Notes: generated from the sequence alone by a model not told the origin. A DNA stretch of 33,770 bases from Staphylococcus petrasii (GCF_002902565.1 NZ_PPRC01000084.1:1-33770); one strand, 5' to 3'; shown: positions 1 through 10,018, numbered from the stretch's first letter. Translations and numbers: made by a program.

Positions 1-324
1 ATGATATATTAAATTATTATTAGTGTAATGTGCCTATAATATATAAATCTATCAACTTATATAAGACTATATTTAGAATCTATTTTAAATCGTAATTTTT
101 ACGTTTTAATACAAATACACTCTTCTTGATTTCAAATAAACATTCTTACTAAAACTTAAAAGTCTTTATATTATAATATTTATTAATTTTGCAAAATAAA
201 TTTCTTTGGGAATATTATTGCTAAAATTTAGAGGTGTCTATTATTAATTTGTAGGCTACAACATGCAATGACAACTTAGAATTTACCTACACTATATCGT
301 AATTTGGCTCTATCACTTATTACG
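1..324. other. Non-coding region downstream of femB
   Basis: About 320 bases of very AT-rich sequence with no reading frame worth calling on either strand. There is an isolated TATAAT at 35-40 but no matching -35 box. A short palindrome (TTGTAG, one base, CTACAA) lies near 247-259. I see no RNA gene or repeat here; the femB terminator begins just after it. Confidence 0.5.
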
Positions 325-370
325 ATAAAAAAGAAAGCATACTGGCGTCATGCCAATATGCTTTTCTTTC
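325..370 (-). terminator. Rho-independent terminator of the femAB operon
   Basis: A stem of about 16 bp, with left arm 331-346 (AAGAAAGCATACTGGC) and right arm 352-368, closes a very short loop. On the minus strand it is followed by a run of T. It sits directly after the femB stop codon, so it ends the femA-femB transcript. Confidence 0.85.
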
Positions 371-375
371 AAACT

Positions 376-1635
376 TTATTTTTTAACTTTCTTACGTATA
401 CGATCAAGTGTCGTAAATAACCAATATTTCACTTTGTTGATTGGTTTATAAAAGTCTCCTATTAACTCTTCAATATGTACGTTGAATCCTCGTTTAAAGC
501 GATAAACACCATAATCCTCGCTATTTTCAGTAAAATCACCAGATAAACCATAGAAATTATATCGATCATAACCGTGGTCAAAGCAATAGTTCATCATATG
601 CCAATGCATCATGTATGGTCCCATATAATTATTATATTTTTCTGATGATCCTCCAGAGAAGTAATTAACCTCGTAGGCATTTGCAAAGTATACACCAGAA
701 GCTAAATTTAAAATTTGACCATCTGTTTGACGTAATTCACTCGCATTTAAGAGTTCTTTTTGGTCATGTTCTATTTGTTTATCTAATTCGGCAATCTTTT
801 TAAGTTGTTTATCATTTTTGTTTTCTTTTGCCATCATTTGATCACGACGAGACTCTTTATCACTTAGTGATTCTTGTAAAGTTTTAATATACTCATCAAG
901 GTCAATATATGCAAGTGGAACAAGAACCTTATCCCCATATGTATCAATAAAATTATAGAAATATTCATCTGTTTTAGATACAAATCCCGTTCTTGCTTCA
1001 GTTTCACGATATAAATCTAAAAAGATGTGGAATTCATCTCTTTTTAGAAATCTAACTTTAACTCCATAGTTTATCGCTTTATTAATATTTCTCTTACGTT
1101 GACTATCAAATTGTTTTTTCAGTGAAGCAGGTGTTTCACCTTTAAGATAATCTACGCCCATCCATCTTACTTGGCTTGAAGTATCATATTTAGTAGTGAA
1201 ACCATGATGTTCATAACCATGAGATTTAAATAAGTTTACTAAAGCATCATTTTTTTCTCGACCTTCAATTGGATTAATATCTTTATCATAAATTTGATAA
1301 ATCCAGTAAGGGTCTAATTTAACGTATAAACATTGATGTTGATGTAAATATTTTTCTAGTTCACGTAAGTAAAAATCGACAAGACCTAAATCAGAATAAT
1401 CCATTACTGGTCCACGATTTGAATAGTAAACATAGCTTCCCATAGTCGGTATTTTAGAAAAAAGACTAGCTGCAATGACTTTATTGCTTTCATCTTTCAC
1501 ACCTAATAACACAACCTCAAAACCATCATTTTCACGAGTTTGAATATTTTCTTTTACTTGGAAGTAATGACTTTCTAATGATGGGTTTTGTACAAAGTTT
1601 TCATATTCTTTTACTGTTAACTCTGTAAATTTCAT
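376..1635 (-). CDS. femB: FemB, peptidoglycan interpeptide-bridge glycyltransferase
   Basis: 419-residue FemABX-family aminoacyltransferase. FemB uses glycyl-tRNA in the cytoplasm to add the last two glycines (Gly4-Gly5) of the staphylococcal pentaglycine bridge onto lipid II. Visible features are the conserved [10 protein letters not shown] segment (about residues 70-80), the RKRNINKA segment, a charged helical hairpin at about 245-300 (the tRNA-synthetase-like coiled coil of the Fem fold), and the C-terminal [10 protein letters not shown]...GVYRFKRGF motif. It starts 27 bp after the femA stop with a GAGGGG ribosome binding site about 11 bases from the ATG, so the two are co-transcribed. Length matches the family (419-420). 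It is called FemB rather than FemA from its second place in the operon and its sequence. In coagulase-negative species serine may also be incorporated into the bridge, so exact substrate choice is not fixed by this sequence. Confidence 0.95.
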   Translation of the reverse strand: MKFTELTVKEYENFVQNPSLESHYFQVKENIQTRENDGFEVVLLGVKDESNKVIAASLFSKIPTMGSYVYYSNRGPVMDYSDLGLVDFYLRELEKYLHQHQCLYVKLDPYWIYQIYDKDINPIEGREKNDALVNLFKSHGYEHHGFTTKYDTSSQVRWMGVDYLKGETPASLKKQFDSQRKRNINKAINYGVKVRFLKRDEFHIFLDLYRETEARTGFVSKTDEYFYNFIDTYGDKVLVPLAYIDLDEYIKTLQESLSDKESRRDQMMAKENKNDKQLKKIAELDKQIEHDQKELLNASELRQTDGQILNLASGVYFANAYEVNYFSGGSSEKYNNYMGPYMMHWHMMNYCFDHGYDRYNFYGLSGDFTENSEDYGVYRFKRGFNVHIEELIGDFYKPINKVKYWLFTTLDRIRKKVKK

Positions 1636-1662
1636 ATTAGTCTATTCCCCTCTTAATCAAAT

Positions 1663-2916
1663 CTATTTTTTAAGCTTTTTAAGCGTTCTATAAACTGAAT
1701 ACATTGGTTTATTTATAGGTTTCACAAAATCTCCCACATATTCAATCACATCAGCATTGAATCCTTTTTTGAATTTTACAACACCAGCGTCTTCAGCATC
1801 TTCAGTGAAGTGACCGCTAATACCGTAGAAATTATATCTGTCAATTCCATGTTCTAAAGCATAATTAATCATTGTCCATTGCACTGCATAGCTTCCAGCA
1901 AAGTGTCTATATTTATTAGAAGTACCACCTGCATAATAAACAACTTCAAATGGATTGATAAAGAAGAAACCTGCAGAAATTGGTAATTCATTACCATGTT
2001 CACTTTGTAATTTAGCAGCTTCGTCAATTTTTTGTTGATTTGCATCTAATTGTTGTTCAAGATTTGCTTTTTTATTATGAGCTTTTTTGTTTTCAGGACG
2101 TTTTTCAATATCTTTTAATGCTTTATTTAAATCTTTCGTTAATGTTTCACGTTCATTTTGAAGCTCTTCTAAGTATTCATCGAATTTAATATACGCTAAT
2201 GGTACTAATACTCTATCTTTAAAGTGCTTAAATCTATGATAATAGAAAGTATCTTCTCTATCAGCAAAGTCTTTCGTTTCACTTGTATCTTCCATAAATG
2301 ATCTAAAAATTGGTAGTTCTTCTTCAGTTAAGAATTTAACTTTCACACCATTTTTTTGTACTTTTTTAGTATTTCTTTTACGTAAATTATCCATACCATT
2401 TAGTACATCTTTAGCCGTTTTATTTTTTAAATCTAAAACAGAATGGAAGCGGATTTGTAAAATAGGATCAAATCCTGTTGTAAAGCCTTCATGAGCATAG
2501 CCTAAATGTTTCATTTTATCGAAGAACCAATCATTACCAGCGTTGCCAGTTATCTCACCATCATGATTACGATATTGATAAGGTAAATATGGGTCTACGC
2601 GAACATATAGACAATTATGTTGTTTTAGATATTTATCTAATTCATGAAAGAAAAAGTGAACAAGTTCTTTATTCTCAAAGTCAATAACTGGACCGCGATT
2701 ACTATAAAAGTATTTAAAGAATTTCATTACTGGCACAGCAGTTAACAAGCATGCAGCAATTACTTCGTTATCGTTATTTTTAATTCCAACTAAATGAGTT
2801 TCAGTTTTTTCCGCAACTTTTAATTCATAGTTTTCGGTCATTTGCGTAAAGTGACTGTAAGGCATTTTATCTGTGAATTCGCCAAACTCTGTAGCCGTTA
2901 AATTTGTAAACTTCAT
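1663..2916 (-). CDS. femA: FemA, peptidoglycan interpeptide-bridge glycyltransferase
   Basis: 417-residue paralogue of the neighbouring FemB. FemA adds the second and third glycines of the bridge to lipid II after FemX has added the first, using glycyl-tRNA. Diagnostic segments include YSNRGPVIDF near the N-terminal third, LRKRNTKKV, a long lysine/glutamate-rich coiled-coil hairpin (about 243-305), NELPISAGFFFINP and DRYNFYGISGHFTEDAEDAGVVKFKKG near the C-terminus. The C-terminus ends in TLKKLKK, a few residues shorter than the 420-residue S. aureus protein as I remember it. The ribosome binding site is AGGAG about 9 bases before the ATG. It is the first gene of the femAB operon. In S. aureus, loss of FemA or FemB sensitises cells to beta-lactams. 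Confidence 0.96.
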   Translation of the reverse strand: MKFTNLTATEFGEFTDKMPYSHFTQMTENYELKVAEKTETHLVGIKNNDNEVIAACLLTAVPVMKFFKYFYSNRGPVIDFENKELVHFFFHELDKYLKQHNCLYVRVDPYLPYQYRNHDGEITGNAGNDWFFDKMKHLGYAHEGFTTGFDPILQIRFHSVLDLKNKTAKDVLNGMDNLRKRNTKKVQKNGVKVKFLTEEELPIFRSFMEDTSETKDFADREDTFYYHRFKHFKDRVLVPLAYIKFDEYLEELQNERETLTKDLNKALKDIEKRPENKKAHNKKANLEQQLDANQQKIDEAAKLQSEHGNELPISAGFFFINPFEVVYYAGGTSNKYRHFAGSYAVQWTMINYALEHGIDRYNFYGISGHFTEDAEDAGVVKFKKGFNADVIEYVGDFVKPINKPMYSVYRTLKKLKK

Positions 2917-2963
2917 TATTTATAACTCCTAATTTAAGATATCTTTTTCTAGATTAATGTTCA

Positions 2964-3060
2964 CTATTTCAGTTGAATAATTTTGATTTATGTATTAAAG
3001 TGAAATTATTTTTCTCTAATCTCAATAAGTATACAATAGATATTTATAAAACTGAAATAG
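2964..3060. repeat. 11-bp inverted repeat upstream of femA
   Basis: CTATTTCAGTT at 2964-2974 is perfectly complementary to AACTGAAATAG at 3050-3060, with 75 bp between them. The pair brackets the best -10 candidate for femA. The right arm would lie upstream of the transcript start, so an RNA hairpin is unlikely; it could be a regulator-binding pair or chance in AT-rich DNA. Confidence 0.35.
3028..3033 (-). promoter_or_regulatory. Candidate -10 box of the femAB promoter
   Basis: TATACT on the minus strand, 112 bp before the femA start codon. The hexamer 17 bp upstream (TTCAGT) is a poor -35. This is the best sigma-A candidate in the 323-bp gap between trpA and femA. Confidence 0.35.
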
Positions 3061-3109
3061 AATCTATTAATACAGACGAATGATTCAATTTATTTTATAT
3101 TGATGTATA

Positions 3110-3145
3110 CAAATAATAAGAGCTGAAAGACTAAGTTTTCAGCTC
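3110..3145 (-). terminator. Terminator of the trp operon
   Basis: GAGCTGAAA at 3120-3128 pairs perfectly with TTTCAGCTC at 3137-3145 around an 8-base loop. On the minus strand it is followed by TTATTATTTG. It lies about 95 bp past the trpA stop and before femA. The 2917-3239 gap otherwise holds only the femA upstream region. Confidence 0.65.
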
Positions 3146-3239
3146 ATTAAATGATTATGTTAATTTTATTTTAAAGTATTTGCACATGCTTTGCCAACTA
3201 TTGTAATTGTATTATTATACTGAAATTAACAGTTGCTAT

Positions 3240-3968
3240 TTATTTATTTAATGCCTCTCTTATCGACACTAAATATTCCTCCATTTCACTTGGACGATTG
3301 TTTTCAAATCTTTTAACAATTTCACTTCCAATTACCACACCATCTGCTACTTCTATTATGTTAGTAACATGTTCTGGCGTTCTTATGCCAAATCCTGCAA
3401 CCACAGGTATATTCGTAAGTTCTTTTATACTTTTTATTTTCTCTTTCAATTCTGGATGGAAAGTTCCATCTTTACCAGTTGTGGCATTCATAGTTACAGT
3501 ATAAATAAATCCTTCAGCATGTTGAGCAATTGTTTTTATTCGTTCTTCTGAAGCGGTCATTGCTATAAGCGAAATAATTTTCACTGAATATTGACTAACT
3601 CTTCTTTTCAGTGCTTTAGCTAATTCAAATGGCAGATCTGGAATTATAACCCCATATACTCCTGTTTTTTCACATTCTTTGAAAAAGGCTTCTTCCCCAT
3701 ACGAAACAATGATATTGTAATATGTCATAAGTACATATTTACATTTTATCTCATGTTGATGTGAAGCTAATTCCTTAAATATAAAGTCAATTGTTACGCC
3801 CTCTTTAATCGCTTTATTTCCTGCATTCATAATCACAGGTCCATCAGCTACAGGGTCTGAAAATGGCACACCAATTTCAATAATATCAGCCCCATTTTCA
3901 TCTAATACTTTAATATTATTTATGAAATCTTTATTACCCATAACATATGGTATAAATAGTTTAGTCAT
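3240..3968 (-). CDS. trpA: Tryptophan synthase alpha subunit
   Basis: 242-residue TIM-barrel enzyme that cleaves indole-3-glycerol phosphate to indole and glyceraldehyde 3-phosphate; indole is channelled to TrpB. The signature [15 protein letters not shown] gives the two catalytic acids, Glu31 and Asp42 (E. coli Glu49 and Asp60). The phosphate-binding end is seen in [10 protein letters not shown] and [10 protein letters not shown]. The protein is shorter than the usual 260-270 residues because its N-terminus is brief; it starts right at the first beta strand (KLFIPYVMG). I recall the same length in S. aureus, so this looks normal for the genus. It is the last gene of the operon and overlaps trpB by 8 bp, with AGAGGTGG as ribosome binding site inside trpB. 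Confidence 0.95.
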   Translation of the reverse strand: MTKLFIPYVMGNKDFINNIKVLDENGADIIEIGVPFSDPVADGPVIMNAGNKAIKEGVTIDFIFKELASHQHEIKCKYVLMTYYNIIVSYGEEAFFKECEKTGVYGVIIPDLPFELAKALKRRVSQYSVKIISLIAMTASEERIKTIAQHAEGFIYTVTMNATTGKDGTFHPELKEKIKSIKELTNIPVVAGFGIRTPEHVTNIIEVADGVVIGSEIVKRFENNRPSEMEEYLVSIREALNK

Positions 3969-5172
3969 TTATACCACCTCTTTCATTAGTGTATTGTCGA
4001 ATGGTTTCCATGTCCTTATCACCACGTCCAGATACTGTAACCACTATAATTTCATCCTTCTTCATGGTAGGCGCTAACTTTTCTACGTAACTTAATGCAT
4101 GCGCACTCTCAATTGCTGGGATAATTCCCTCAATTCTACTGAAGCGGATGAGTGCTTCCATCGCCTCTTGGTCACTTGCACATTCGTATTTTACTCTTCC
4201 TATGTCGTGATAGTAGGAATGTTCTGGTCCTATTCCAGGATAATCCAGTCCTGCAGATATGGAATGTGCTAATTCTATTTGTCCATTATCATCTTGAATT
4301 AAATACATTTTCGAACCATGAAGTACGCCTGGTCGCCCTTTTCCAATAGCAAGAGCATGCTTATCAGTATTAAAGCCTTTACCGGCTGCTTCAACACCAT
4401 ATAATTGAACGTCATCTTGGATGAATGGATAGAATGTGCCTATTGCATTAGATCCACCGCCTACACATGCTACTACTGCATCTGGTAAACGGCCTTCTTT
4501 ATCTAATATTTGTGTCTTAATCTCTTTACCGATGACACTTTGGAAGTCTCGAACCATCGTTGGAAATGGATCTGGTCCAAGTGCTGAACCTAGTAAATAA
4601 TGCGTATCGTCGACATGACTCACCCAATATTGCAATGCTTTATTTACTGCGTCTGACAATGTGCCTTGTCCGTCGTCTACTGCTTCGACTTTAGCGCCCA
4701 ATAACTCCATGCGAAAGACGTTAAGTTGTTGTCTTTTGATATCTTCTTTTCCCATAAACACAATTAGTTCCATATCAAACAGTGCTGCCACCGTTGCACT
4801 AGCTACACCATGCTGTCCGGCGCCTGTTTCAGCAACCAATTTATTTTTCCCCATGCGTTTCGCTAATAAAGCTTGGCCAATAGCATTGTTGATTTTATGC
4901 GCGCCCGTATGATTTAAGTCTTCCCGTTTGAGATAAATCTTGGCGCCTCCTAATGTTTCTGTGTAAGATTTTGCATATGTTAAAGGCGTTTCTCTACCAA
5001 CATATTCTTTTAAGTAATATGCTATTTGTTTTTGAAAATGAGGATCTTGTTTGGCTTTCGCATATTCCTTCTTTAATTCAATAATGGCTGGCATTAATGT
5101 TTCTGGAACATACTGTCCTCCATATTCACCAAAAAATCCTAATTCATCAGCTTCCGTTTGGATGTTCTTCAT
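3961..5172 (-). CDS. trpB: Tryptophan synthase beta subunit
   Basis: 403-residue pyridoxal-phosphate enzyme that joins indole (delivered from TrpA) and L-serine to make tryptophan. The cofactor lysine is Lys93 in [12 protein letters not shown], and the phosphate-binding glycine loop is [24 protein letters not shown] at residues 14-29 is the typical N-terminus. It is TrpB1-type by length and by pairing with trpA. It overlaps the end of trpF by 26 bp and has AAGGGG about 9 bases ahead of its ATG, so translation of the two is probably coupled. Confidence 0.97.
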   Translation of the reverse strand: MKNIQTEADELGFFGEYGGQYVPETLMPAIIELKKEYAKAKQDPHFQKQIAYYLKEYVGRETPLTYAKSYTETLGGAKIYLKREDLNHTGAHKINNAIGQALLAKRMGKNKLVAETGAGQHGVASATVAALFDMELIVFMGKEDIKRQQLNVFRMELLGAKVEAVDDGQGTLSDAVNKALQYWVSHVDDTHYLLGSALGPDPFPTMVRDFQSVIGKEIKTQILDKEGRLPDAVVACVGGGSNAIGTFYPFIQDDVQLYGVEAAGKGFNTDKHALAIGKGRPGVLHGSKMYLIQDDNGQIELAHSISAGLDYPGIGPEHSYYHDIGRVKYECASDQEAMEALIRFSRIEGIIPAIESAHALSYVEKLAPTMKKDEIIVVTVSGRGDKDMETIRQYTNERGGIND

Positions 5173-5800
5173 AGTTTAAATCCCCTTTCACAAGATTTAC
5201 GATTTCATTCATTTTAGTTAAGTCTTTGTCGTGATTACTTTCAATGCCACTGGAAATGTCGTAACCTGCATGCTTTAAATTTAATTGTTCAAGTTGTTGA
5301 ATACTTTCTAAATCTAATCCACCAGCAATTAAATAAGGTGTCGACGTTTGAATATTGTTTAGTAGTTTCCAATTAAATTTTCGTCCTGAACCTCCATATT
5401 GTTCTGAAGGTGTATCTATAATTAATAAGTCAGTATAGTTTTCGTATAATTTTATTGATTCAGCAATATTGGCTGTGGCAGGAAGGGCTTTAATTATCTT
5501 AATATTCTTGAAATTCACTTTAGTCTTGTTGATTAATTCAATTGGTTCGTTGCCATGAAATTGAATACAGTCAAGCGGTGTATTAATGATTAAGTTTTGA
5601 ATTTCTTTAAAAGTAGGATTTACTACTACAACGACTTTTTCAATATTTCGAGGAACAAGGTGCATTAAGTCATTTAAATGTTGTATATCCACATGACGCT
5701 TACTTTTAGGAAAATGTATAAACCCAATCATGTCGATATTTAACGAGTTAACTTTTGCTACATCTTTTATTGTTTTAAATCCACAAAACTTAAGTATCAT
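5147..5800 (-). CDS. trpF: Phosphoribosylanthranilate isomerase
   Basis: 217-residue TIM barrel that isomerises N-(5-phosphoribosyl)anthranilate to the CdRP intermediate, the step between TrpD and TrpC. The family's N-terminal ILKFCGFK carries the catalytic cysteine (Cys6 here), and the catalytic Asp is in [20 protein letters not shown] and [10 protein letters not shown] are the phosphate-binding loops; the last is the usual DvsSGvE motif. It overlaps trpC by 4 bp and trpB by 26 bp. It is separate from trpC, not fused as in E. coli. Confidence 0.95.
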   Translation of the reverse strand: MILKFCGFKTIKDVAKVNSLNIDMIGFIHFPKSKRHVDIQHLNDLMHLVPRNIEKVVVVVNPTFKEIQNLIINTPLDCIQFHGNEPIELINKTKVNFKNIKIIKALPATANIAESIKLYENYTDLLIIDTPSEQYGGSGRKFNWKLLNNIQTSTPYLIAGGLDLESIQQLEQLNLKHAGYDISSGIESNHDKDLTKMNEIVNLVKGDLNYEEHPNGS

Positions 5801-6582
5801 GTGTGTTTAACCTTTGGCAATTTTAGAGATGGTAAAAAGCTAGATAAATCATGACAATTCATTAATGCCCCACCTATTAATAAACCATCAATCCCACTTT
5901 GAATAATATCTTCTACATCTTCTTTCGTATTAATGCCACTTTCTGAAATATAATAATATCCTTGTTTTTTATTACGTAATATTTGATTCGTATGTGCTAC
6001 ATCTGTAATAAATGTTTTTAAGTCTCTATTATTAACGCCAATTATTTCTGGGTTTAATTGATAGGCTCTTTCTAATTCAGCTTCGTCATGAACTTCCACT
6101 AACACTTCTAATTCTAAATTGCTTGCATAAGTGTATAATTCGCGCAATTGATCATCGGTTAAAATATTGACTATTAACAAAATGATACTTGCACCAGCTT
6201 TTTTAGCTACGTCAATTTGAAGCGGATGGATAATGAAATCTTTACACAATACAGGTAAGTTAGTATGCAGAGTAAGTTCCTGCAAACGTTCAAAGCTACC
6301 ACCAAAATATTGCTCATCAGTCAAAATGGAAATCGCATTGGCACCATACTTTTCGTAATCTTTTACTTGTTGTACTAAATTACGTTCATGAAATGCAGAT
6401 ACAGACGGACTTTTCGATTTAATTTCTGCAATAATATTTAATTTAGAACTCGTTTTCAAACTTTCAACTAATTTCGATTTATGTGAGACATCTATAGTTT
6501 CAAGTGTAGTTAATTTTTCATCGTAATATCCTTTATTTAGTAATTGTTCCTTATACTCTACAATTTCATCTAAAATAGTCAT
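5797..6582 (-). CDS. trpC: Indole-3-glycerol-phosphate synthase
   Basis: 261-residue TIM barrel that closes the indole ring, converting CdRP to indole-3-glycerol phosphate. Visible motifs are [11 protein letters not shown] (catalytic lysine strand), [24 protein letters not shown] and [14 protein letters not shown] followed by [17 protein letters not shown] ribosome binding site lies within the trpD stop region, and the gene begins 1 bp after trpD. It ends in a 4-bp overlap with trpF. Confidence 0.96.
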   Translation of the reverse strand: MTILDEIVEYKEQLLNKGYYDEKLTTLETIDVSHKSKLVESLKTSSKLNIIAEIKSKSPSVSAFHERNLVQQVKDYEKYGANAISILTDEQYFGGSFERLQELTLHTNLPVLCKDFIIHPLQIDVAKKAGASIILLIVNILTDDQLRELYTYASNLELEVLVEVHDEAELERAYQLNPEIIGVNNRDLKTFITDVAHTNQILRNKKQGYYYISESGINTKEDVEDIIQSGIDGLLIGGALMNCHDLSSFLPSLKLPKVKHT

Positions 6583-6583
6583 C

Positions 6584-7582
6584 TCAACACCCTCCCATTA
6601 ATAAATACTGTTTCATAGCTTGGCCACTATCGATAAGATGTTGAGCTAACTTCACTCCTGCCTTAATTGTTTCAACCTTTTCAGTAACATAAAGTGCAAG
6701 TGCAGCATTTAAAACGACTACATCACGTTTAACAGAGTGATCTTGATTGTTTAAAATGTTCAAAGTGATTTGTTTATTAATTTGAGGTGTTCCGCCTTTT
6801 AATTCGCTATTATCTGCATTTATCAAACCTAAGTCTTTAGCATTTAAACGATAATGATGAATAGAACCATCTTCTTGTAATTCATAAATTTCATTGTCTC
6901 CTGAGAGAGTAGCTTCATCCATTCCATTTGTGCCATGTATCACTATTGCTTTACGGCGACCTAAATCTTTTAATGTTTGTGCAATCATTTCTAATTTAGT
7001 TTCATCATAGACGCCCATGACCTGATAAGTAAGTTTGAACGGATTAATCAAAGGACCTACTAAGTTAAAAATCGTTGGTGTATTGATAGATTTTCTAACT
7101 GGTTGAATGTACTTCATGATTGGATAAGATTCCATCGCACTTATAAACGCTAATCTTTTATTTTTCACTTGTACCGACACATCAGTCACGGTAGTCGTTG
7201 AAATACCTAATTCTTGTAGTAAATCTGTGCTACCAGAATTCGAGGTAATACTTTTATTACCATGTTTGATTACTGGCACGCCAGCACTCGCTACGATAAA
7301 TGAAGCGGTCGTTGAAATATTGAAACTATTAGATTTGTCGCCTCCCGTTCCACATACACAAATACTTCCATCATAGGTTGGTTGCGTAGGATACATGGTA
7401 TGAATTAGACTTTCTACAATATATGTTAGCTCTTGTTGATGAATGTTTTTTCTTGAAAATGCTTCAAGTAATTCAACCTTTTCTTCAAATTTAATATCTT
7501 GATTAATTAAGGTATTGATAAATTCTGTCGCTTGTTCTTGTGTCAAAACAGTTTGATTATTAATGTGTTCCAATAGTTTCAT
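6584..7582 (-). CDS. trpD: Anthranilate phosphoribosyltransferase
   Basis: 332-residue enzyme that transfers phosphoribosyl from PRPP to anthranilate. The PRPP-binding loop [15 protein letters not shown] is intact, followed by [23 protein letters not shown] and the [10 protein letters not shown] motif. The gene starts inside trpG (23-bp overlap). It is not fused to the glutamine amidotransferase, unlike the E. coli trpGD arrangement. Confidence 0.97.
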   Translation of the reverse strand: MKLLEHINNQTVLTQEQATEFINTLINQDIKFEEKVELLEAFSRKNIHQQELTYIVESLIHTMYPTQPTYDGSICVCGTGGDKSNSFNISTTASFIVASAGVPVIKHGNKSITSNSGSTDLLQELGISTTTVTDVSVQVKNKRLAFISAMESYPIMKYIQPVRKSINTPTIFNLVGPLINPFKLTYQVMGVYDETKLEMIAQTLKDLGRRKAIVIHGTNGMDEATLSGDNEIYELQEDGSIHHYRLNAKDLGLINADNSELKGGTPQINKQITLNILNNQDHSVKRDVVVLNAALALYVTEKVETIKAGVKLAQHLIDSGQAMKQYLLMGGC

Positions 7583-8156
7583 CTAAGTTGTTCCTTTCAT
7601 TCACAAGATGTATAAAATGAGTAATAATCTGTTGTCCATAGTTAGTAGCGAAAGACTCTGGATGATATTGAATACCAAAGTGTAGATGATGGTTATCTTC
7701 AAATGATTGAATACTGTCTGCTGTCTTACCCGTAATCGTTAAATTTGATGGAAATGATTTTTCATCACTTATCAATGAGTGATAACGCATAACTTTAAAT
7801 TCAGTCGGTAAATCTTGATATAGAAGCGTTGGACTACATACTTTCATTGTATCTACTTTGCCGTGCATTACTTTTGCGCCTTGAACCACCTTACCGCCGT
7901 AATAGCAAGTGAGTGCTTGAGCACCTAAACATACACCTAGGATTGGTAAATGTTTATATGTATCAATAGCATTGATTAAACAATCATTATCGAGTGGATG
8001 GCCGGGTCCCGGAGATATGATGACACCGCTAATTTGATCACCATAATCTAGCACATCCTTGTCATCTGGATATTTAACTATCACTTCATCTAGCTGCTTT
8101 ACTATATCTACTAAGTTGTAAGTAAATGAATCATAATTATCAATAATTAGTATCAT
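7560..8156 (-). CDS. trpG: Anthranilate synthase glutaminase component
   Basis: 198-residue class I glutamine amidotransferase that supplies ammonia to TrpE. The nucleophile is Cys76 in GVCLGAQAL; the His-Glu pair is in [21 protein letters not shown] at the N-terminus and SPGPGHP (oxyanion region) are standard. In some Bacillus the same amidotransferase also serves folate synthesis (pabA); here its place between trpE and trpD, with a 4-bp overlap with trpE, argues for the tryptophan role. A dual role cannot be excluded from sequence. Confidence 0.95.
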   Translation of the reverse strand: MILIIDNYDSFTYNLVDIVKQLDEVIVKYPDDKDVLDYGDQISGVIISPGPGHPLDNDCLINAIDTYKHLPILGVCLGAQALTCYYGGKVVQGAKVMHGKVDTMKVCSPTLLYQDLPTEFKVMRYHSLISDEKSFPSNLTITGKTADSIQSFEDNHHLHFGIQYHPESFATNYGQQIITHFIHLVNERNNLDETIGTH

Positions 8157-9562
8157 GGGGAGACCTCCAATAAACTCTTCGCTTTCAAACGTGTTTCTTC
8201 TAATTCTTTTTCAGGAACAGAATCATACACTACGCCACAACCAGCCTCTACTTGAACAGTGGTATCATCAATAAACATTGTTCGAATGGCCAAAGCAAAA
8301 TCTAAATTTTGATTACAATTTATGTAGCCAATACCGCCACTATATATACCGCGCTTATGAGGATAGACTTCATAAATTCTTTGAATTGCTCTTAATTTCG
8401 GTGCACCTGAAACTGTTCCTGTAGGTAAAAGGTTAGCAATAACAGTCATAGGTGATAGCTCTTTTTTAATTTCACCTTTAACTTCACTCACGATATGCAT
8501 CACATGTTCATATTTTTCAATTTCCATTAATTTTGTGATTTTTGAAGTACCTGTATTACTCACTCTATGTATATCATTTCTTCCTAAATCTACTAACATG
8601 CTATGTTCACTTATTTCTTTTTCATCTGCTAGAAGTTGGCTTGCATTACGCTCATCTTCTTCAACTGTCTTACCTCTCTTTATCGTGCCAGCAATTGGAT
8701 TAGTAATGACTTCGCTATCATGCACTTTGACGAAACTTTCTGGAGAACTTCCAACAATGATGGGCCCGTCCATATTGATAAAATACATATACGGACTAGG
8801 ATTACGACGTTTTAAATTTTGATAGAGCTGATAACTTAATTGATATTTATTCTCTCCAAAATGATGTTGGTATTGATAAATTCTAGATGGTACAACCTGA
8901 AACATATCCCCCTCTTTTATTAGCTGTTTTAGATATTTAACATTATTTATAAAATCATTATCATTTATATTAGCTGCCATGTTTGTTCGTTTTGGTGGAA
9001 TGATATTATTCTGTTCATACGCTTTTATAGACGACAGCTTTTCAATACGTTCTTTTACTCTCGCTTTTAACTCTTCTTTTTTAGCTCCTGAAAATTGATT
9101 TGTAGCAACGACATACAAATCATCACGATAGTGGTCAAATACGTAAACATCCTCAATCATATAAAGTTGTACATCGTCATGATCTTTCTTAGGTTTAATA
9201 TTAAGTCGTTGCAATATAGGAAACTCATGTCTAACTAAATCAAAACTACACGTACCAATAAATCCTGAAATGAATGGCAAGTGCTTCAGTAAATCATCTT
9301 CAATCTGAATATTAAATTGGTTGATATAGTTTTTTAGATAATTATAGGGTTCCGTCGTGATGATTTGATTTTGACGTTTGGTTTTAATTTCCAATCTTAC
9401 ATCTGTCAAAGTTACTGTTCCATGATAATCAAATGCGACAATTGAATACCTGCCTTTTAATTCTTGCTGACTTGTACTTTCTAATATTATCTTTTGTTCT
9501 TTCAATTGCCCTAGCACCTCTGGAGTGATGTTAGCTCTTATCACTTCATAATATATTTCCAT
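8153..9562 (-). CDS. trpE: Anthranilate synthase component I
   Basis: 469-residue chorismate-binding enzyme that makes anthranilate from chorismate and ammonia, the committed step to tryptophan. The C-terminal catalytic domain shows FQVVPSRIYQ, ITNPIAGTIKRGKT, LVDLGRNDIHRVS, LLPTGTVSGAPKLRA and the YSGGIGYI segment. An LLES-type feedback site is suggested by KIILESTSQQELKGRYSI near the N-terminus (about residues 25-42), where tryptophan binds in TrpE. It is the first gene of the operon, with AAAGGGTGA ahead of the ATG and the T-box leader upstream. Confidence 0.96.
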   Translation of the reverse strand: MEIYYEVIRANITPEVLGQLKEQKIILESTSQQELKGRYSIVAFDYHGTVTLTDVRLEIKTKRQNQIITTEPYNYLKNYINQFNIQIEDDLLKHLPFISGFIGTCSFDLVRHEFPILQRLNIKPKKDHDDVQLYMIEDVYVFDHYRDDLYVVATNQFSGAKKEELKARVKERIEKLSSIKAYEQNNIIPPKRTNMAANINDNDFINNVKYLKQLIKEGDMFQVVPSRIYQYQHHFGENKYQLSYQLYQNLKRRNPSPYMYFINMDGPIIVGSSPESFVKVHDSEVITNPIAGTIKRGKTVEEDERNASQLLADEKEISEHSMLVDLGRNDIHRVSNTGTSKITKLMEIEKYEHVMHIVSEVKGEIKKELSPMTVIANLLPTGTVSGAPKLRAIQRIYEVYPHKRGIYSGGIGYINCNQNLDFALAIRTMFIDDTTVQVEAGCGVVYDSVPEKELEETRLKAKSLLEVSP

Positions 9563-9634
9563 AGTCTCACCCTTTTCCTATTAAAATGATTTACCTAATA
9601 TCAAAAATTGATTATTAAAAAAATTTACAGGATA

Positions 9635-9680
9635 ATTATTTTGAAAATTCAGATTATTTTATTTATACTAATTTCAAAAT
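9635..9680 (-). promoter_or_regulatory. CodY-like site and small hairpin in the trpE leader
   Basis: On the minus strand, AATTTTCAAAATAAT (9635-9649) matches the CodY consensus AATTTTCWGAAAATT at 12 of 15 positions. Its core also pairs with AATTTCAAAAT at 9670-9680 to give an 11-bp stem with a 20-base loop. It lies in the roughly 200-nt leader segment left between the T-box terminator and trpE. CodY control of amino-acid operons is well known in Firmicutes, but three mismatches make this only a candidate. Confidence 0.3.
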
Positions 9681-9759
9681 CTAAGTTTGTAACTAGCGAT
9701 GTTCATTAAGCTTATTCGTTAAATATTTATCATTAACCTATATTAAAGACCTTCGCAAA

Positions 9760-9814
9760 TCAAAAAGACACCACAGTTAGCTATCCTCAAATATAAGGAC
9801 GCGTTACCGTGGTG
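9760..9814 (-). terminator. T-box-controlled terminator in the trp leader
   Basis: On the minus strand, CACCAC (9809-9814) pairs with GTGGTG (9769-9774), extended by GTCCT/AGGAT-type pairing nearer the loop, then a run of five T (9762-9766). The left arm overlaps the T-box core, so binding of uncharged tRNA to the T-box would prevent this hairpin, as in the standard mechanism. Confidence 0.85.
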
Positions 9815-9980
9815 CCACCTTAATTAACATTCTCATGTTCACTCAATAATTATTCATTTATACATTTTAAGCCCAATTCAAAAAATATGTTGTGCTAATT
9901 TCCATCTACCATTAGCTTTCTTATGCTACAAATCATATTATCTACTTCACTTAAAATTATTTGACAATTCTTATAATTCA
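9760..9980 (-). ncRNA. T-box riboswitch (tRNA-Trp) of the trp operon
   Basis: The conserved T-box core reads AGGTGGCACCACGGTAACGC on the minus strand (9801-9820). Upstream, a stem I can be drawn: a lower helix TTTTAAGT/GCTTAAAA, then ATATG/CATAT with TTGT/ACAA, and an apical GCTAAT/ATTAGC hairpin preceded by the AGAAAGC bulge sequence. The 3' side of the specifier loop contains TGG at 9873-9875, a tryptophan codon, just before the lower helix. The structure sits behind a strong promoter and ahead of the leader terminator, so uncharged tRNA-Trp should allow read-through into trpE. The fold was done by eye; the exact boundary of stem I is approximate. Confidence 0.9.
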
Positions 9981-9982
9981 GT

Positions 9983-10011
9983 ATAATACATAGAATTAAT
10001 TTAATTGTCAA
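9983..10011 (-). promoter_or_regulatory. Promoter of the trp operon
   Basis: Perfect -35 TTGACA (10006-10011), 17-bp spacer, then TATTAT as -10 (9983-9988) on the minus strand. The predicted start near 9976 fits the 5' end of the T-box. The start of transcription is thus about 415 bases before trpE, and the -35 lies within 15 bp of the stop codon of the upstream aminopeptidase gene. Confidence 0.9.
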
Positions 10012-10018
10012 TGACATT

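Noticed and set aside
8535-8822. Open frame on the plus strand inside trpE (95 codons), and similar ones inside trpA, trpB, alsT and parC
   Set aside because: They lie wholly antisense to conserved enzymes, lack ribosome binding sites and show low-complexity serine/leucine-rich products typical of shadow frames.
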